This document shows, one piece after another, positions 8,879-17,278 of a stretch of 64,000 nucleotides of DNA (the stretch's first letter is position 1; each line of letters starts with the position of its first letter). The DNA comes from Saprospiraceae bacterium (GTDB lineage Bacteria; Bacteroidota; Bacteroidia; Chitinophagales; Saprospiraceae), in assembly GCA_021604865.1 (NCBI GenBank), contig BQJU01000005.1:1-64000 (forward strand), given 5' to 3'. A program made the position numbers and the translations under genes. Under the pieces are notes generated by a model. That model did no database searches and was not told the DNA's origin. It saw only the letters and a list, made by a program, of their open reading frames with translations.

Positions 8879-10195
8879 TTATATGATCAAACTCAACAAC
8901 AACACTCCAACCAGACCCACAAGGGAAACCGTTGTCTCCATCATCGACCAGGTAGCGATGGTGTCTTTTATTGACAAGTTAAAATATTCCTTGAATAACC
9001 AGAATCCGCCATCATTGACATGGGAAAAAAAGATGCTCCCGGCACCTATGGCTAGTACCATCAATTCGGGAGAGACACCGCCTTGCTGAACCAGGGGTAA
9101 TACAATCCCTGCTGCTGTCAATCCGGCTACCGTTGCCGATCCCACGCTAATTCGAATAACCGCAGCAATAAGCCAGGCGAGGACAAGCGGCGAAATACCT
9201 GAGGCATTCATTAAATCACCAATGTATTCACTAACCCCACTTTCAATGAGTACTTCTTTCAAAGCACCGGCCCCAGCGATAATCAATAAAACGATAGTGA
9301 TACTAGTAACTGCTTTCGAAAGTGATTCTGTGATGTCAGTCATCGTTCTTCCTTGCCGGATACCCAGAAAATAAATTGCAACCAATACTGAAAGTAACAT
9401 TGCCAAAACCGGATTGCCAACAATGGCAGCAATCTTGGCAATAACATTTTCTTCGGGTAATAAGATACCAATCACGGCCGCTGCACCAATAAAAATCACC
9501 GGCAAAAGAGCAACGACTATACTCGTTCCAAAAGAAGGAAGTTTCTCATCAGGAATCAAATCCACATTAAAAAATTCTTTCAATGGCTGTGGGTTGAATT
9601 TCTTTGATCTTTTGGAAAAAATTGGAACTACGAGGGCCGCCGCTGGAATGGCCAGGATTAACCCCAGCAGTAAAGTCTTGCCAATATCGGCTTGAAACAT
9701 TTCCGCAATAGCGGTTGGTGCCGGATGCGGAGGCAAAAATCCGTGGGTCACGGATAGGGACGCCAACATGGGCAGCCCAACATACAATAAAGGCAAACCA
9801 GTAGAAGCGGCTACGGTAAATACCAACGGAACCATGATCACAAAACCAACGGTATAAAACATGGGAACGCCCACAATGAGTCCTGTAATCATCAATGCCC
9901 AATGCACATATTTCAGCCCAAAAGCGGACACCATTTTTTGTGTAATATTTTGAGCGGCACCACTTTCGGCCACCAGCTTGCCGAGCATAGCTCCGAAACC
10001 CAGGATCATCACTAGGGAACTCAAGGTATTTCCGATACCTTTTTGAATGGCATCAACGACTTCCAGTGTCGGCAAACCTTCTGCTATGCCTACAAATAAT
10101 GCAACCAGGATAAAAGAAACAAAGGCATTTAATTTACCTACAGTAATCAGTAACAACAGTAATAGAACTCCGACAAAGACAATAACAATGGGCAT
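8879..10195 (-). CDS. GntP family gluconate/hydroxy-acid:H+ symporter
   Basis: 438 aa from the ATG at 10195 (MPIVIVFVG...). The frame is open upstream to 10294, but that extension is hydrophilic and lies before the first membrane segment. About 12 hydrophobic segments are visible. Family blocks include the HGFLPPHPAPTAIA loop and the C-terminal GSATVAGLTAAGI and FSHVNDGGFW signatures of GntP transporters. GntP proteins carry gluconate, and relatives carry D-serine (DsdX) or other hydroxy acids. The downstream D-amino acid enzymes make a DsdX-like substrate (D-serine or D-threonine) attractive, but this is inference from context. It is first in the minus-strand cluster. Confidence 0.9.
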   Translation of the reverse strand: MPIVIVFVGVLLLLLLITVGKLNAFVSFILVALFVGIAEGLPTLEVVDAIQKGIGNTLSSLVMILGFGAMLGKLVAESGAAQNITQKMVSAFGLKYVHWALMITGLIVGVPMFYTVGFVIMVPLVFTVAASTGLPLLYVGLPMLASLSVTHGFLPPHPAPTAIAEMFQADIGKTLLLGLILAIPAAALVVPIFSKRSKKFNPQPLKEFFNVDLIPDEKLPSFGTSIVVALLPVIFIGAAAVIGILLPEENVIAKIAAIVGNPVLAMLLSVLVAIYFLGIRQGRTMTDITESLSKAVTSITIVLLIIAGAGALKEVLIESGVSEYIGDLMNASGISPLVLAWLIAAVIRISVGSATVAGLTAAGIVLPLVQQGGVSPELMVLAIGAGSIFFSHVNDGGFWLFKEYFNLSIKDTIATWSMMETTVSLVGLVGVLLLSLII

Positions 10196-10534
10196 TAGGC
10201 GGTATTTTTTAGGCTCGAAGTTGTCAAAGGTTTCCTCGCAGGTAAGCAAAAAAATCTTTGACAATTTCAGGTGTACAAAACATCGAATGGACAAATTAGT
10301 GATTTCTTTGGTCTTGAAGATAAAGACGCTTCGATTTTCTTAGCGTAAAAAGCACACTAACATTGATTCCCACATGACAAAGGAAAGAAGCTCCTTTTAT
10401 TTTTGCATTTTAAACAATTTATGTCTATCTCTGCATTTGTAACATAATTTGTACACCACCTCGTCTCCCCCTCCCAATACCATTGAGAGCTATTTTGCCT
10501 AATCAAGGCGCTAACATACTATGATGTAAACAGA
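10196..10534. other. Divergent intergenic region between gntP-like and dnaE-like genes
   Basis: 339 bp without a credible gene. It must hold promoters for both divergent genes, but no exact TAnnTTTG box was found on either strand; the closest plus-strand match is TAATTTG at about 10446. No strong hairpin or recognisable LexA-type palindrome was seen. Confidence 0.4.
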
Positions 10535-13480
10535 ATGTACCTCAATTGTCATACGTACTACAGCCTACGTTATGGCACACTGTCTTCGGAAAAATTGGTT
10601 AAGGCAGCACAAAAAAGAGGGGTAAAGACGCTGGTATTGACAGATATCAACAATACCAGTTGTGCCTATGAATTTGTGCAAGACTGCCAAAAAGCGGGGA
10701 TCAAGCCAATACTCGGCATTGACTTCAGGCGCGACCATCAGTGCCTCTATATTGGTATTGCCCAAAACAAAGAAGGTTTCCTGGAACTCAATCGATTCCT
10801 TACGGAACATTCTCTGAGTGAAAAACCACTGCCGGATACCCCCCCGCCTTTTGTTCATGCTTACATCGTTTATCCCCGCCTGATCAAACCAATAGAATTA
10901 TTTGAGCCCAACGAATTTCTGGGTATTCGCCCGGAGCATCTACACCTTCTTTTTAGTTCGCATTTGCTCAAACACCGACGTAAGTTGGTGGCCTTAAATC
11001 CAGTAGTTTGTCTTGATGAAGAAGGTTACCGCCTGCACAAAATACTGCGCGCGATTGACCTGAATACCCTCATCAGCAAATTGTCCCCCCGGGATCATGC
11101 CAAAGCCACGGAGTTGTTTCACTATCCCGAAACAATCCGGCAATTGTATCAGCAATACCCTTTTTTACTTCGTAATACGGATCAATTGCTAGCCCGATGC
11201 AGCATAAGTATGGAATCTGGCTTGCACCACAACCGACAAACCTTCACCGGCAATGAAGCAGGAGATTTTAAACTACTGGAAAAACTCGCCTTCAATGGCT
11301 GTCAACGGCGTTATGGTGAAAACAACAAAAAAGCAATAGAGCGTACACAGCAGGAGTTAAAAGTAATCCGACAACAAGGGTTTTGCCCCTATTTCCTCAT
11401 TACATGGGACATGGTTCGTTATGCCCAATCATCGGGTTATCACCATGTAGGTCGGGGTAGTGGTGCCAATTCAATCGTTGCCTATTGTCTCTATATCACT
11501 GACGTAGACCCCCTGGAGTTAGACCTCTATTTCGAGCGATTTATCAATGCCCATCGGGTGTCGCCTCCAGATTTTGATATCGACTTTTCCTGGAATGAGC
11601 GGGATGATGTGATCGATTATATTTTTAAACGCTATGGTGTGGAGCATACGGCACTGCTAGCCACTTATAGCACCTTCAAAGGGCGATCAATCTTCCGGGA
11701 ACTGGGCAAAGTATTTGGTTTGCCCAAAGAAGAAATTGACACCCTCGTCCACGATCCCGAAGCGGTCAATCGGCACGAGCAAATTGTCAAACAAATTCTA
11801 CATTATGGAGAACAAATGGAAAATTTCCCCAACTATTTGTCCATCCATGCGGGAGGTATCCTGATCAGCGAGCGCCCCCTCAATTATTTTACTGCTCTAC
11901 AAATGATGCCCAAAGGTTTTCCTATTGTACATTTTGATATGTATCAGGCCGAAGCCATTGGTTTTCACAAATATGATGTACTCAGTCAGCGCGGCCTGGG
12001 GCACATTAAAGATGCCGTGCAACTAATCAAAAAAAACCAGGGTAGGGCTGTCGATATTCACGAAGTAGAAAGCATCAAACAAGACCTGAAGGTCAAGAAT
12101 CAATTGAAATCGGGACAATGCATGGGCTGTTTTTACATCGAATCACCTGCAATGCGGGGCTTGTTGCAAAAATTGCGCTGCGATAATTATGTGCATCTGG
12201 TGGCGGCCAGTTCCATCATTCGGCCGGGTGTTGCCAAATCGGGTATGATGCGGGAATATATCTATCGGTTTCACCATCCAAACGCGTTTAAATATTTACA
12301 TCCCATATTTAAGGAACACCTTGGCGAAACCTTTGGCGTGATGGTTTATCAGGAAGATGTGATGAAAATTGTGCATCACTTTGCTGGCCTGGCATTAGAC
12401 GAGAGCGATGTATTGCGCCGCATTATGTCAGGCAAGAAAATTCGGGGCGATACCTTCGAACAACTCCGCAAAAAGTATTTCGAAAATTGCAAAACCCGCG
12501 GTTATCCGGAACCCCTCATCCAGGAAGTATGGCGGCAGGTGGAGAGTTTTTCGGGGTATTCTTTTTGCAAGGCTCATTCGGCCAGTTTTGCCGTGGAAAG
12601 TTTTCAAAGTTTATATCTAAAAGCATATTTTCCAAGGGAATTTATGGTGGCGGTCATCAACAATTTCGGAGGGTTTTACCAAACAGAATACTATTTTCAC
12701 GAAGCGCGGATGGCGGGTGCACAGATCGAGGCTCCTTGTGTAAACCAGAGCCTCTACCTAACCGGCATTAAGGATGAAACGGTCTACATTGGTTTCATCC
12801 ACATCCATCAATTGGAACGGGAGGTCGCCCGCAGCATTGTACAGGCCCGTCAGGAAGATGGCCCTTTTCGCAATCTAGAAGATTTTGTGCATCGGGTAAA
12901 AATCAATGCTGAACAGCTCAATTTACTCATCCGCATTGGTGCATTCCGTTTTACGGGGCGGCATAAATACGAATTGCTCTGGGAAAAAAACAGCCTCATC
13001 AATCCACGGCAATCATTCGATCCAACGCCTACCCTTTTTGATGATAATCCTCAGCCCCCTCAACTTCCACCTCTTGAAGAAAGCCCCTACGATCAAGCAT
13101 TTGACGAGATCGAATTGCTGGGTTTTGCCCTTTGCTCTCCTTTTAAATTATTGGCCGATCCAGCTCAACATTACGATTGTATCACTGCTGAAAGCCTGCC
13201 CCATTTATTGGGACGTACCGTCAATATACTGGGCTATTACGTGTGCAAAAAAGACGTCATCACCGTCAAACACCAGCGCATGAATTTTGGGACCTGGCTG
13301 GATATGGAAGGCCGTTTTTTTGATACCACCCATTTTCCCAATTTTCTAAAACAACACCCCTTTCGGGGAAAAGGCATTTATCGCATCACCGGGAAAGTAG
13401 TGGCCGAATTCGGATTTTTTAGCCTGGAAGTAATTCGCATGGAACGGCTGCCATTTGTGGCGGATGGGAGGTATGGCTGA
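10535..13480 (+). CDS. dnaE: DNA polymerase III alpha subunit, short second copy (DnaE type)
   Basis: 981 aa, shorter than a replicative DnaE (about 1150 or more). The order is PHP domain (1-200), palm with GRGSGANSIVAY and the catalytic PPDFDIDF block near residues 343-350, thumb and fingers with MVYQEDVMKI and RRIMSGKK, a helix-hairpin-helix region, and a C-terminal OB fold (MNFGTWLD). The polymerase aspartates are intact. The PHP metal site is eroded: the first HxH reads NCH, the TDHGN block reads TDINN and the later Glu is Asp. Short DnaE copies in many bacteria belong to SOS mutagenesis cassettes with ImuB/DinB, but none of those partners is next door. No LexA box was recognised. Confidence 0.88.
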   Translation: MYLNCHTYYSLRYGTLSSEKLVKAAQKRGVKTLVLTDINNTSCAYEFVQDCQKAGIKPILGIDFRRDHQCLYIGIAQNKEGFLELNRFLTEHSLSEKPLPDTPPPFVHAYIVYPRLIKPIELFEPNEFLGIRPEHLHLLFSSHLLKHRRKLVALNPVVCLDEEGYRLHKILRAIDLNTLISKLSPRDHAKATELFHYPETIRQLYQQYPFLLRNTDQLLARCSISMESGLHHNRQTFTGNEAGDFKLLEKLAFNGCQRRYGENNKKAIERTQQELKVIRQQGFCPYFLITWDMVRYAQSSGYHHVGRGSGANSIVAYCLYITDVDPLELDLYFERFINAHRVSPPDFDIDFSWNERDDVIDYIFKRYGVEHTALLATYSTFKGRSIFRELGKVFGLPKEEIDTLVHDPEAVNRHEQIVKQILHYGEQMENFPNYLSIHAGGILISERPLNYFTALQMMPKGFPIVHFDMYQAEAIGFHKYDVLSQRGLGHIKDAVQLIKKNQGRAVDIHEVESIKQDLKVKNQLKSGQCMGCFYIESPAMRGLLQKLRCDNYVHLVAASSIIRPGVAKSGMMREYIYRFHHPNAFKYLHPIFKEHLGETFGVMVYQEDVMKIVHHFAGLALDESDVLRRIMSGKKIRGDTFEQLRKKYFENCKTRGYPEPLIQEVWRQVESFSGYSFCKAHSASFAVESFQSLYLKAYFPREFMVAVINNFGGFYQTEYYFHEARMAGAQIEAPCVNQSLYLTGIKDETVYIGFIHIHQLEREVARSIVQARQEDGPFRNLEDFVHRVKINAEQLNLLIRIGAFRFTGRHKYELLWEKNSLINPRQSFDPTPTLFDDNPQPPQLPPLEESPYDQAFDEIELLGFALCSPFKLLADPAQHYDCITAESLPHLLGRTVNILGYYVCKKDVITVKHQRMNFGTWLDMEGRFFDTTHFPNFLKQHPFRGKGIYRITGKVVAEFGFFSLEVIRMERLPFVADGRYG

Positions 13481-13504
13481 GAAGCACGCTCCTAGAACGC
13501 AGCA

Positions 13505-13526
13505 TTAGGGGTCAGCGAAGAATAAT
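13505..13526 (+). repeat. Short dispersed repeat, copy 1
   Basis: The 22-nt string TTAGGGGTCAGCGAAGAATAAT is intergenic after the dnaE-like gene. It recurs with one base deleted at 38812-38832 in the same orientation, also between genes. Function unknown. Confidence 0.55.
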
Positions 13527-13543
13527 GGTATAATGCGTATAAT

Positions 13544-13551
13544 TAACTTTG
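13544..13551 (+). promoter_or_regulatory. Candidate Bacteroidota -7 box (TAACTTTG)
   Basis: TAACTTTG matches the TAnnTTTG consensus, 107 bp before the ATG at 13658. No clear TTTG -33 box lies about 20 bp upstream, so the assignment rests on the -7 element alone. Confidence 0.35.
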
Positions 13552-13657
13552 CCGCCGACAGCTCTACGCCCATTATTTGCAATTATCCGGAAAAACGCTC
13601 GCCTTCCTATCGGGGTTTATTATATTTGGAAACCAAAATTGCCAAAAGGAACGTATT

Positions 13658-14641
13658 ATGTGTAAAAAAAAGCTTCTTTTTCTAATCGTCATATTTTTTT
13701 CCTGCTCCCTTGGTGCCCAAGACTTTCTTGGCGATGATTTGCCTTTTTTTCAAAAGAAAAGCCAATTATTCGATCATTGGCTTAAAACCAATGGCATGGG
13801 AGAAGTGCTAAAAGTGGATAAAATTCAACTCGCAAAAGAAGAAACAGATCTTGAACTTTTTCTCTTATTAAATACGACAAACCCTGATACCGCCGCCGCG
13901 ATATGGACGGGACTGAAAGCACAATTTTCAAAAAACAATATTGGTCAAACATTGGAAAAAACGCTTTATGATACCTTCGTTCGCATGATGGAAATCCCAT
14001 CGAAACAGGGCAACATACAGGTTTATTTCCCCAAGGCCGACGGAATAGGTCATAGCCTTTGTTTTTATGTATGGATCTGGGAGGAAACCGGAAAAATCGA
14101 ACAGGAAAGCAAACTCAATGCCTGCCGGGCACAGCTCTTGAATATCCCGATAACCCTGCCAGAAGTAAAACAGGTATCCGGAAATGCGACTTTGCGGGTA
14201 GCTACGAATACGGATGCCAAAGCCGTATTTGACAACATCATTCAATATGCAAAAAAACGCTACGAAGTGATCAAATGCCACAATCGCTCACCAAAGGTAC
14301 AAAGCATCCAACAGAACGATTACAGCCTTTCTTTTGTAGTCAATGACCTCTGTCAGGAAGTGTTGAGCAATGAGCAAAAGTCATTGTGGTGCGATTTTGT
14401 AGAATTGTGGTGGGGGCCCTGCAATGACATACGTCGTGAGCGCCTGGAATTCACCTTTAATTTCATTCCTACCCAAGAGGGTTATTTCCTGAATGGAAGC
14501 CTGACCGGAAAATTTGGATCGGGGGTATACCGTCCTCGAATCAGTGGATATATGGATATGGAGCCGAACTTTGAGGAAGATTTTTTAATTCCTTACGTTC
14601 AGGATTTTCAAAACGATCTAAGACAATACCTGGAACACTAA
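13658..14641 (+). CDS. Exported protein of unknown function, coupled to an EAD-like membrane protein
   Basis: 327 aa from the ATG at 13658, which is preceded by AAAGGA at a good ribosome-binding distance; the frame is open back to 13577, but that stretch lacks a signal peptide. The chosen start gives Lys-rich MCKKK, a hydrophobic core and cleavage near SLGAQ. The mature part is soluble with no repeats or membrane helices and is not recognised. Six cysteines lie mostly in the C-terminal half. Its stop codon directly abuts the ATG of the next gene at 14642, so the two are probably translated together. The partner carries an effector-associated domain, which makes an export or envelope-sensing role conceivable; this is speculation. 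Confidence 0.7.
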   Translation: MCKKKLLFLIVIFFSCSLGAQDFLGDDLPFFQKKSQLFDHWLKTNGMGEVLKVDKIQLAKEETDLELFLLLNTTNPDTAAAIWTGLKAQFSKNNIGQTLEKTLYDTFVRMMEIPSKQGNIQVYFPKADGIGHSLCFYVWIWEETGKIEQESKLNACRAQLLNIPITLPEVKQVSGNATLRVATNTDAKAVFDNIIQYAKKRYEVIKCHNRSPKVQSIQQNDYSLSFVVNDLCQEVLSNEQKSLWCDFVELWWGPCNDIRRERLEFTFNFIPTQEGYFLNGSLTGKFGSGVYRPRISGYMDMEPNFEEDFLIPYVQDFQNDLRQYLEH

Positions 14642-15352
14642 ATGGAGCATACGAAACCGTCTATCCGTGAAATGATCGCTGCGGGTAAGCTCGAAGCTGC
14701 CAATACTGCTGCACTAGCTTATGCCGAATATTGTGGATTGCCCGATATTGCCAATGCCCTGGCGGTACTGAGCAATCGGGCTAAAACGCATCGGGAACAA
14801 TGGAATTCTGGCCTGATTTCTTACGAAGATTTTTCTTTAACTCACGCCCAGATCGCTCAGGGACTGGCAGAATGGGTAGAACGCCTTCCGGAAAAAGCCA
14901 GACCAGCCTCCCGACGCCGAAAACTGTTAGATGAAGCCACCTTCAAAAAACGCATCTTTTACCTACTGATAGCCATTAAATTTCTAGTCCTGCTTCGGTT
15001 AGTTTATCATTGGAGCACCGGCGGATTCACCAATGACCAATTTCAGGCTACAGCTGCCCTCCTGACTCCTACCCTCGCTGCTTACATCTCTGTCATGCTG
15101 GCAGATTATTTGCGACAGCAGCGGATAGGCATACAGCCACCCCGGTATATTTCCGGGCCATTGGTCACCTTTTCTATCTGGCTTTTTCCCATTTATGCCA
15201 TCATGTTATTGCTCTTTATTGAACTCAAAGCCAAATCAAGCATCACTTTTTCTCAGATGAACTTATGGTTGGCACTAGTTGAAAGCATATTGGGCGGCTA
15301 TATTGGACAGATTGTTTTTGATTTTTTCAGAAGACAGGATGTGAAAAGGTAA
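14642..15352 (+). CDS. Membrane protein with N-terminal effector-associated-domain (EAD11-like) module
   Basis: 236 aa. Residues 7-85 resemble effector-associated domain 11 of Bacteroidota conflict proteins: IREMIAAGKLEAA opening helix, an LSNRA segment, then GLISYEDFSLTHAQIAQGL and a closing acidic helix. Residues about 105-230 hold four hydrophobic helices (near 105-123, 135-155, 168-192 and 205-225). EADs are small death-fold-like adaptors; proteins that share the same EAD type are thought to associate, joining sensors to effectors such as proteases or pore formers. A membrane-embedded C-terminus suggests a membrane-acting effector or anchor. The start abuts the stop of the exported-protein gene. 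The EAD type was assigned by eye and needs a profile search. Confidence 0.6.
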   Translation: MEHTKPSIREMIAAGKLEAANTAALAYAEYCGLPDIANALAVLSNRAKTHREQWNSGLISYEDFSLTHAQIAQGLAEWVERLPEKARPASRRRKLLDEATFKKRIFYLLIAIKFLVLLRLVYHWSTGGFTNDQFQATAALLTPTLAAYISVMLADYLRQQRIGIQPPRYISGPLVTFSIWLFPIYAIMLLLFIELKAKSSITFSQMNLWLALVESILGGYIGQIVFDFFRRQDVKR

Positions 15353-15410
15353 TTTTGAGGCTATGTAAGTGGGAGATTGAGCAATTCACCTTGTCTTTTT
15401 CTACGTTAAT

Positions 15411-16862
15411 TCAATTCTCCCAGCCTTTACGTTCCTGCTCAATGTGGTGCAAAATGATTTTTACACCGTATTTTTCCTTAACATGTTTGGCCAATGCATC
15501 TGCGGCATAGACTGATCGGTGCTGCCCACCGGTGCACCCAAAGTTGACCGAGAGGTTGGTAAAACTACGCTCGATATAATCCTCCACCGCTTCGTCAACA
15601 ATGCGGAATACGTCATCCAAAAACTCTCCCATTTGACTGTGATGTCGCAAAAAGTTGATCACGGGTTCATCTCGTCCGGTCAGTTTTTTGTATGGCTCGT
15701 AACGGCCTGGATTGTGGATAAACCGGCAGTCAAATACAAAGCCGCCGCCATTGCCGGATTCATCTGGTGGGATGCCATTCTTTTTATAGGAAAAGCTATT
15801 GATATTTAAGGTCAGCAGGCTGGAAGAAGCTTTGATTTTATCAAATGGCTCAAACTGTTTCGAGGCCACCAGTTGGCGTAAAACCTGAGTTAATGCCTTC
15901 ATTTCTACCGGAAGGGATACATTCTCAAGTAGCCATTTCACATTGCGCAAAGCAAAAGGAATACTTTGGATAAAATACTCCTTGCGATGGTATAAACCCC
16001 GAAAGCCATAAGCACCAAGCACCTGTAAAGAGCGAATCAGCACGTAACCGTAATAATGTTCGATAAATTGGTCCCGGTCTACATCGATAAGTTTCTCTAC
16101 CGTATCCAGATAATGGTGCAACAACTCCGTGCGGATATCATCCGGGATATTGGCCTTGGCCTGAAACAGCAAAGAAGCCAAATCGTATTGCAAAGCACCC
16201 TGACGGCCGCCCTGATAATCAATAAAATAAGGCGACCCACTTTTGATCATAATATTGCGGGTCTGGAAATCGCGAAACATAAAATGACTCGTATCTGCTT
16301 CAAGAAGAAACTCGGCTAACCGATGAATATCGGATTCCAGTTCCTGCTCATCAAAAGAGACACCGGCCAGTTTTAAAAAGTAGTATTTGAAATAATTAAA
16401 ATCCCAAAGTATCGACTGTTTATCAAAAGCGGCCCGTGGGTAACAAACATTGTAATCCAAGCCCTTGCCGCCTTCTATCTGCAACAATGCCAATTGTTCA
16501 ACCACTTGTTTATAAATCCGGATCAGATACTCGGGAAAATATTCTCCTTTTTGCAACAAATAGCTATATAAAGTGGTAAAACCCAGGTCTTCCTGAAGAT
16601 AGACATGCCGAACCGGATCTTCGCCGTAAATTTCCGGAACAGGCAAGTCTTTTGACTTAAAATGTTTGGAAAATTGAAGAAAGGCCTCATTCTCTTTTTC
16701 GTTAGGGTTGTAGGCGCCCACGGCCGTGCAATCTTTGCTTTGCAAGCGATAATATATACGGGTAGATCCAGAAGGTGCTAGTGGCAATACTAAATCTGGC
16801 GCTTGGCCGCACCATTTTTCGAAGAGCTCACTCAGCGCAATTTCAATTTGATTGGAAGTCAT
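15411..16862 (-). CDS. AmgK-like sugar kinase fused to RapZ C-terminal domain
   Basis: 483 aa from the ATG at 16862 (MTSNQIEIAL). Residues 1-340 form an aminoglycoside-phosphotransferase-type kinase: FMFRDFQTRNIMI is the catalytic loop (in place of HRDfxxxNlM, with Asp as base) and FIDYQGGRQG the metal-binding DxQ loop, both as in AmgK N-acetylmuramate/GlcNAc-1-kinases. The last 130 residues match the RapZ C-terminal domain: FDCRFIHNPGR, then VNFGCTGGQHRSVY with the GCTGG-HRSV anion pocket. AmgK feeds cell-wall recycling with MurU, and RapZ-C binds GlcN6P in enterobacteria. A fused protein could link sugar-phosphate sensing to MurNAc salvage; this is inference. No murU is adjacent. Confidence 0.85.
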   Translation of the reverse strand: MTSNQIEIALSELFEKWCGQAPDLVLPLAPSGSTRIYYRLQSKDCTAVGAYNPNEKENEAFLQFSKHFKSKDLPVPEIYGEDPVRHVYLQEDLGFTTLYSYLLQKGEYFPEYLIRIYKQVVEQLALLQIEGGKGLDYNVCYPRAAFDKQSILWDFNYFKYYFLKLAGVSFDEQELESDIHRLAEFLLEADTSHFMFRDFQTRNIMIKSGSPYFIDYQGGRQGALQYDLASLLFQAKANIPDDIRTELLHHYLDTVEKLIDVDRDQFIEHYYGYVLIRSLQVLGAYGFRGLYHRKEYFIQSIPFALRNVKWLLENVSLPVEMKALTQVLRQLVASKQFEPFDKIKASSSLLTLNINSFSYKKNGIPPDESGNGGGFVFDCRFIHNPGRYEPYKKLTGRDEPVINFLRHHSQMGEFLDDVFRIVDEAVEDYIERSFTNLSVNFGCTGGQHRSVYAADALAKHVKEKYGVKIILHHIEQERKGWEN

Positions 16863-16935
16863 AGTCTTAAGAGGATATTCGATGCGGCCAAAGGTAAACA
16901 AAATTCAGTACCTTGTCCATCATGCAAAAAATCTT

Positions 16936-17236
16936 CCTTGACATCCAAACAAATCTTCCAAGTATCGGCATAGCTAAAGAAACGCTGGTCAAATACACAG
17001 AGTACTCTAGATGAAAAAGCAGGCGCTACCTCGCCCATTGCCATTGGCACGCCACCGGAAACGGTAGGTTATGTACTCCGCAATCAAGATGCTATCAACT
17101 CAATTTTTGTGAGCTGTGGCCATTACGCAGCCCCTATCGCATCATTGAGCCGATCCGCAGTGCAGATCAGGCAGCACGACAATTAGCCAAAGAGGCAAAA
17201 GGTGGATATATAGCAGGAAAGTTTGTAGGACTATAA
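16936..17236 (+). pseudogene. nfi: Decayed 3' remnant of endonuclease V (nfi)
   Basis: Three frames must be joined to read an endonuclease V C-terminal half. First, from 16936, FLDIQTNLPSIGIAKETLV matches the PTIGVAKK block, then a stop follows (TGA at 17011). A +1 frame continues with KAGATSPIAIGTPPETVGYVLRNQ and SIFVSCGH. A third frame gives YRIIEPIRSADQAARQLAK to the stop at 17234-17236. About 17 residues between the VSCGH and YRI blocks are missing, and the entire catalytic N-terminal half is absent. The remnant begins next to the start of the divergent kinase-RapZ gene, so the deletion endpoint lies there. Endonuclease V cuts 3' of deoxyinosine; this copy cannot be functional. Confidence 0.85.
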
Positions 17237-17258
17237 AAGGTTTCGAGATCTTTTATAG
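17231..17258. terminator. Bidirectional hairpin after the nfi remnant and the 1330-aa gene
   Basis: CTATAAAAG at 17231-17239 pairs perfectly with CTTTTATAG at 17250-17258 around a 10-nt loop. It overlaps the stop of the nfi remnant and lies 20 bp past the stop of the minus-strand 1330-aa gene, as expected for a shared terminator. A U-run is present inside the arms only. Confidence 0.5.
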
Positions 17259-17278
17259 TCCGCAACCCTTATTCCTTC

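Noticed and set aside
15371-15421. Possible hairpin GGGAGATTGA with TCAATTCTCCC
   Set aside because: Needs a bulge and a long loop and enters the 3' coding end of the kinase-RapZ gene, so it was not listed.
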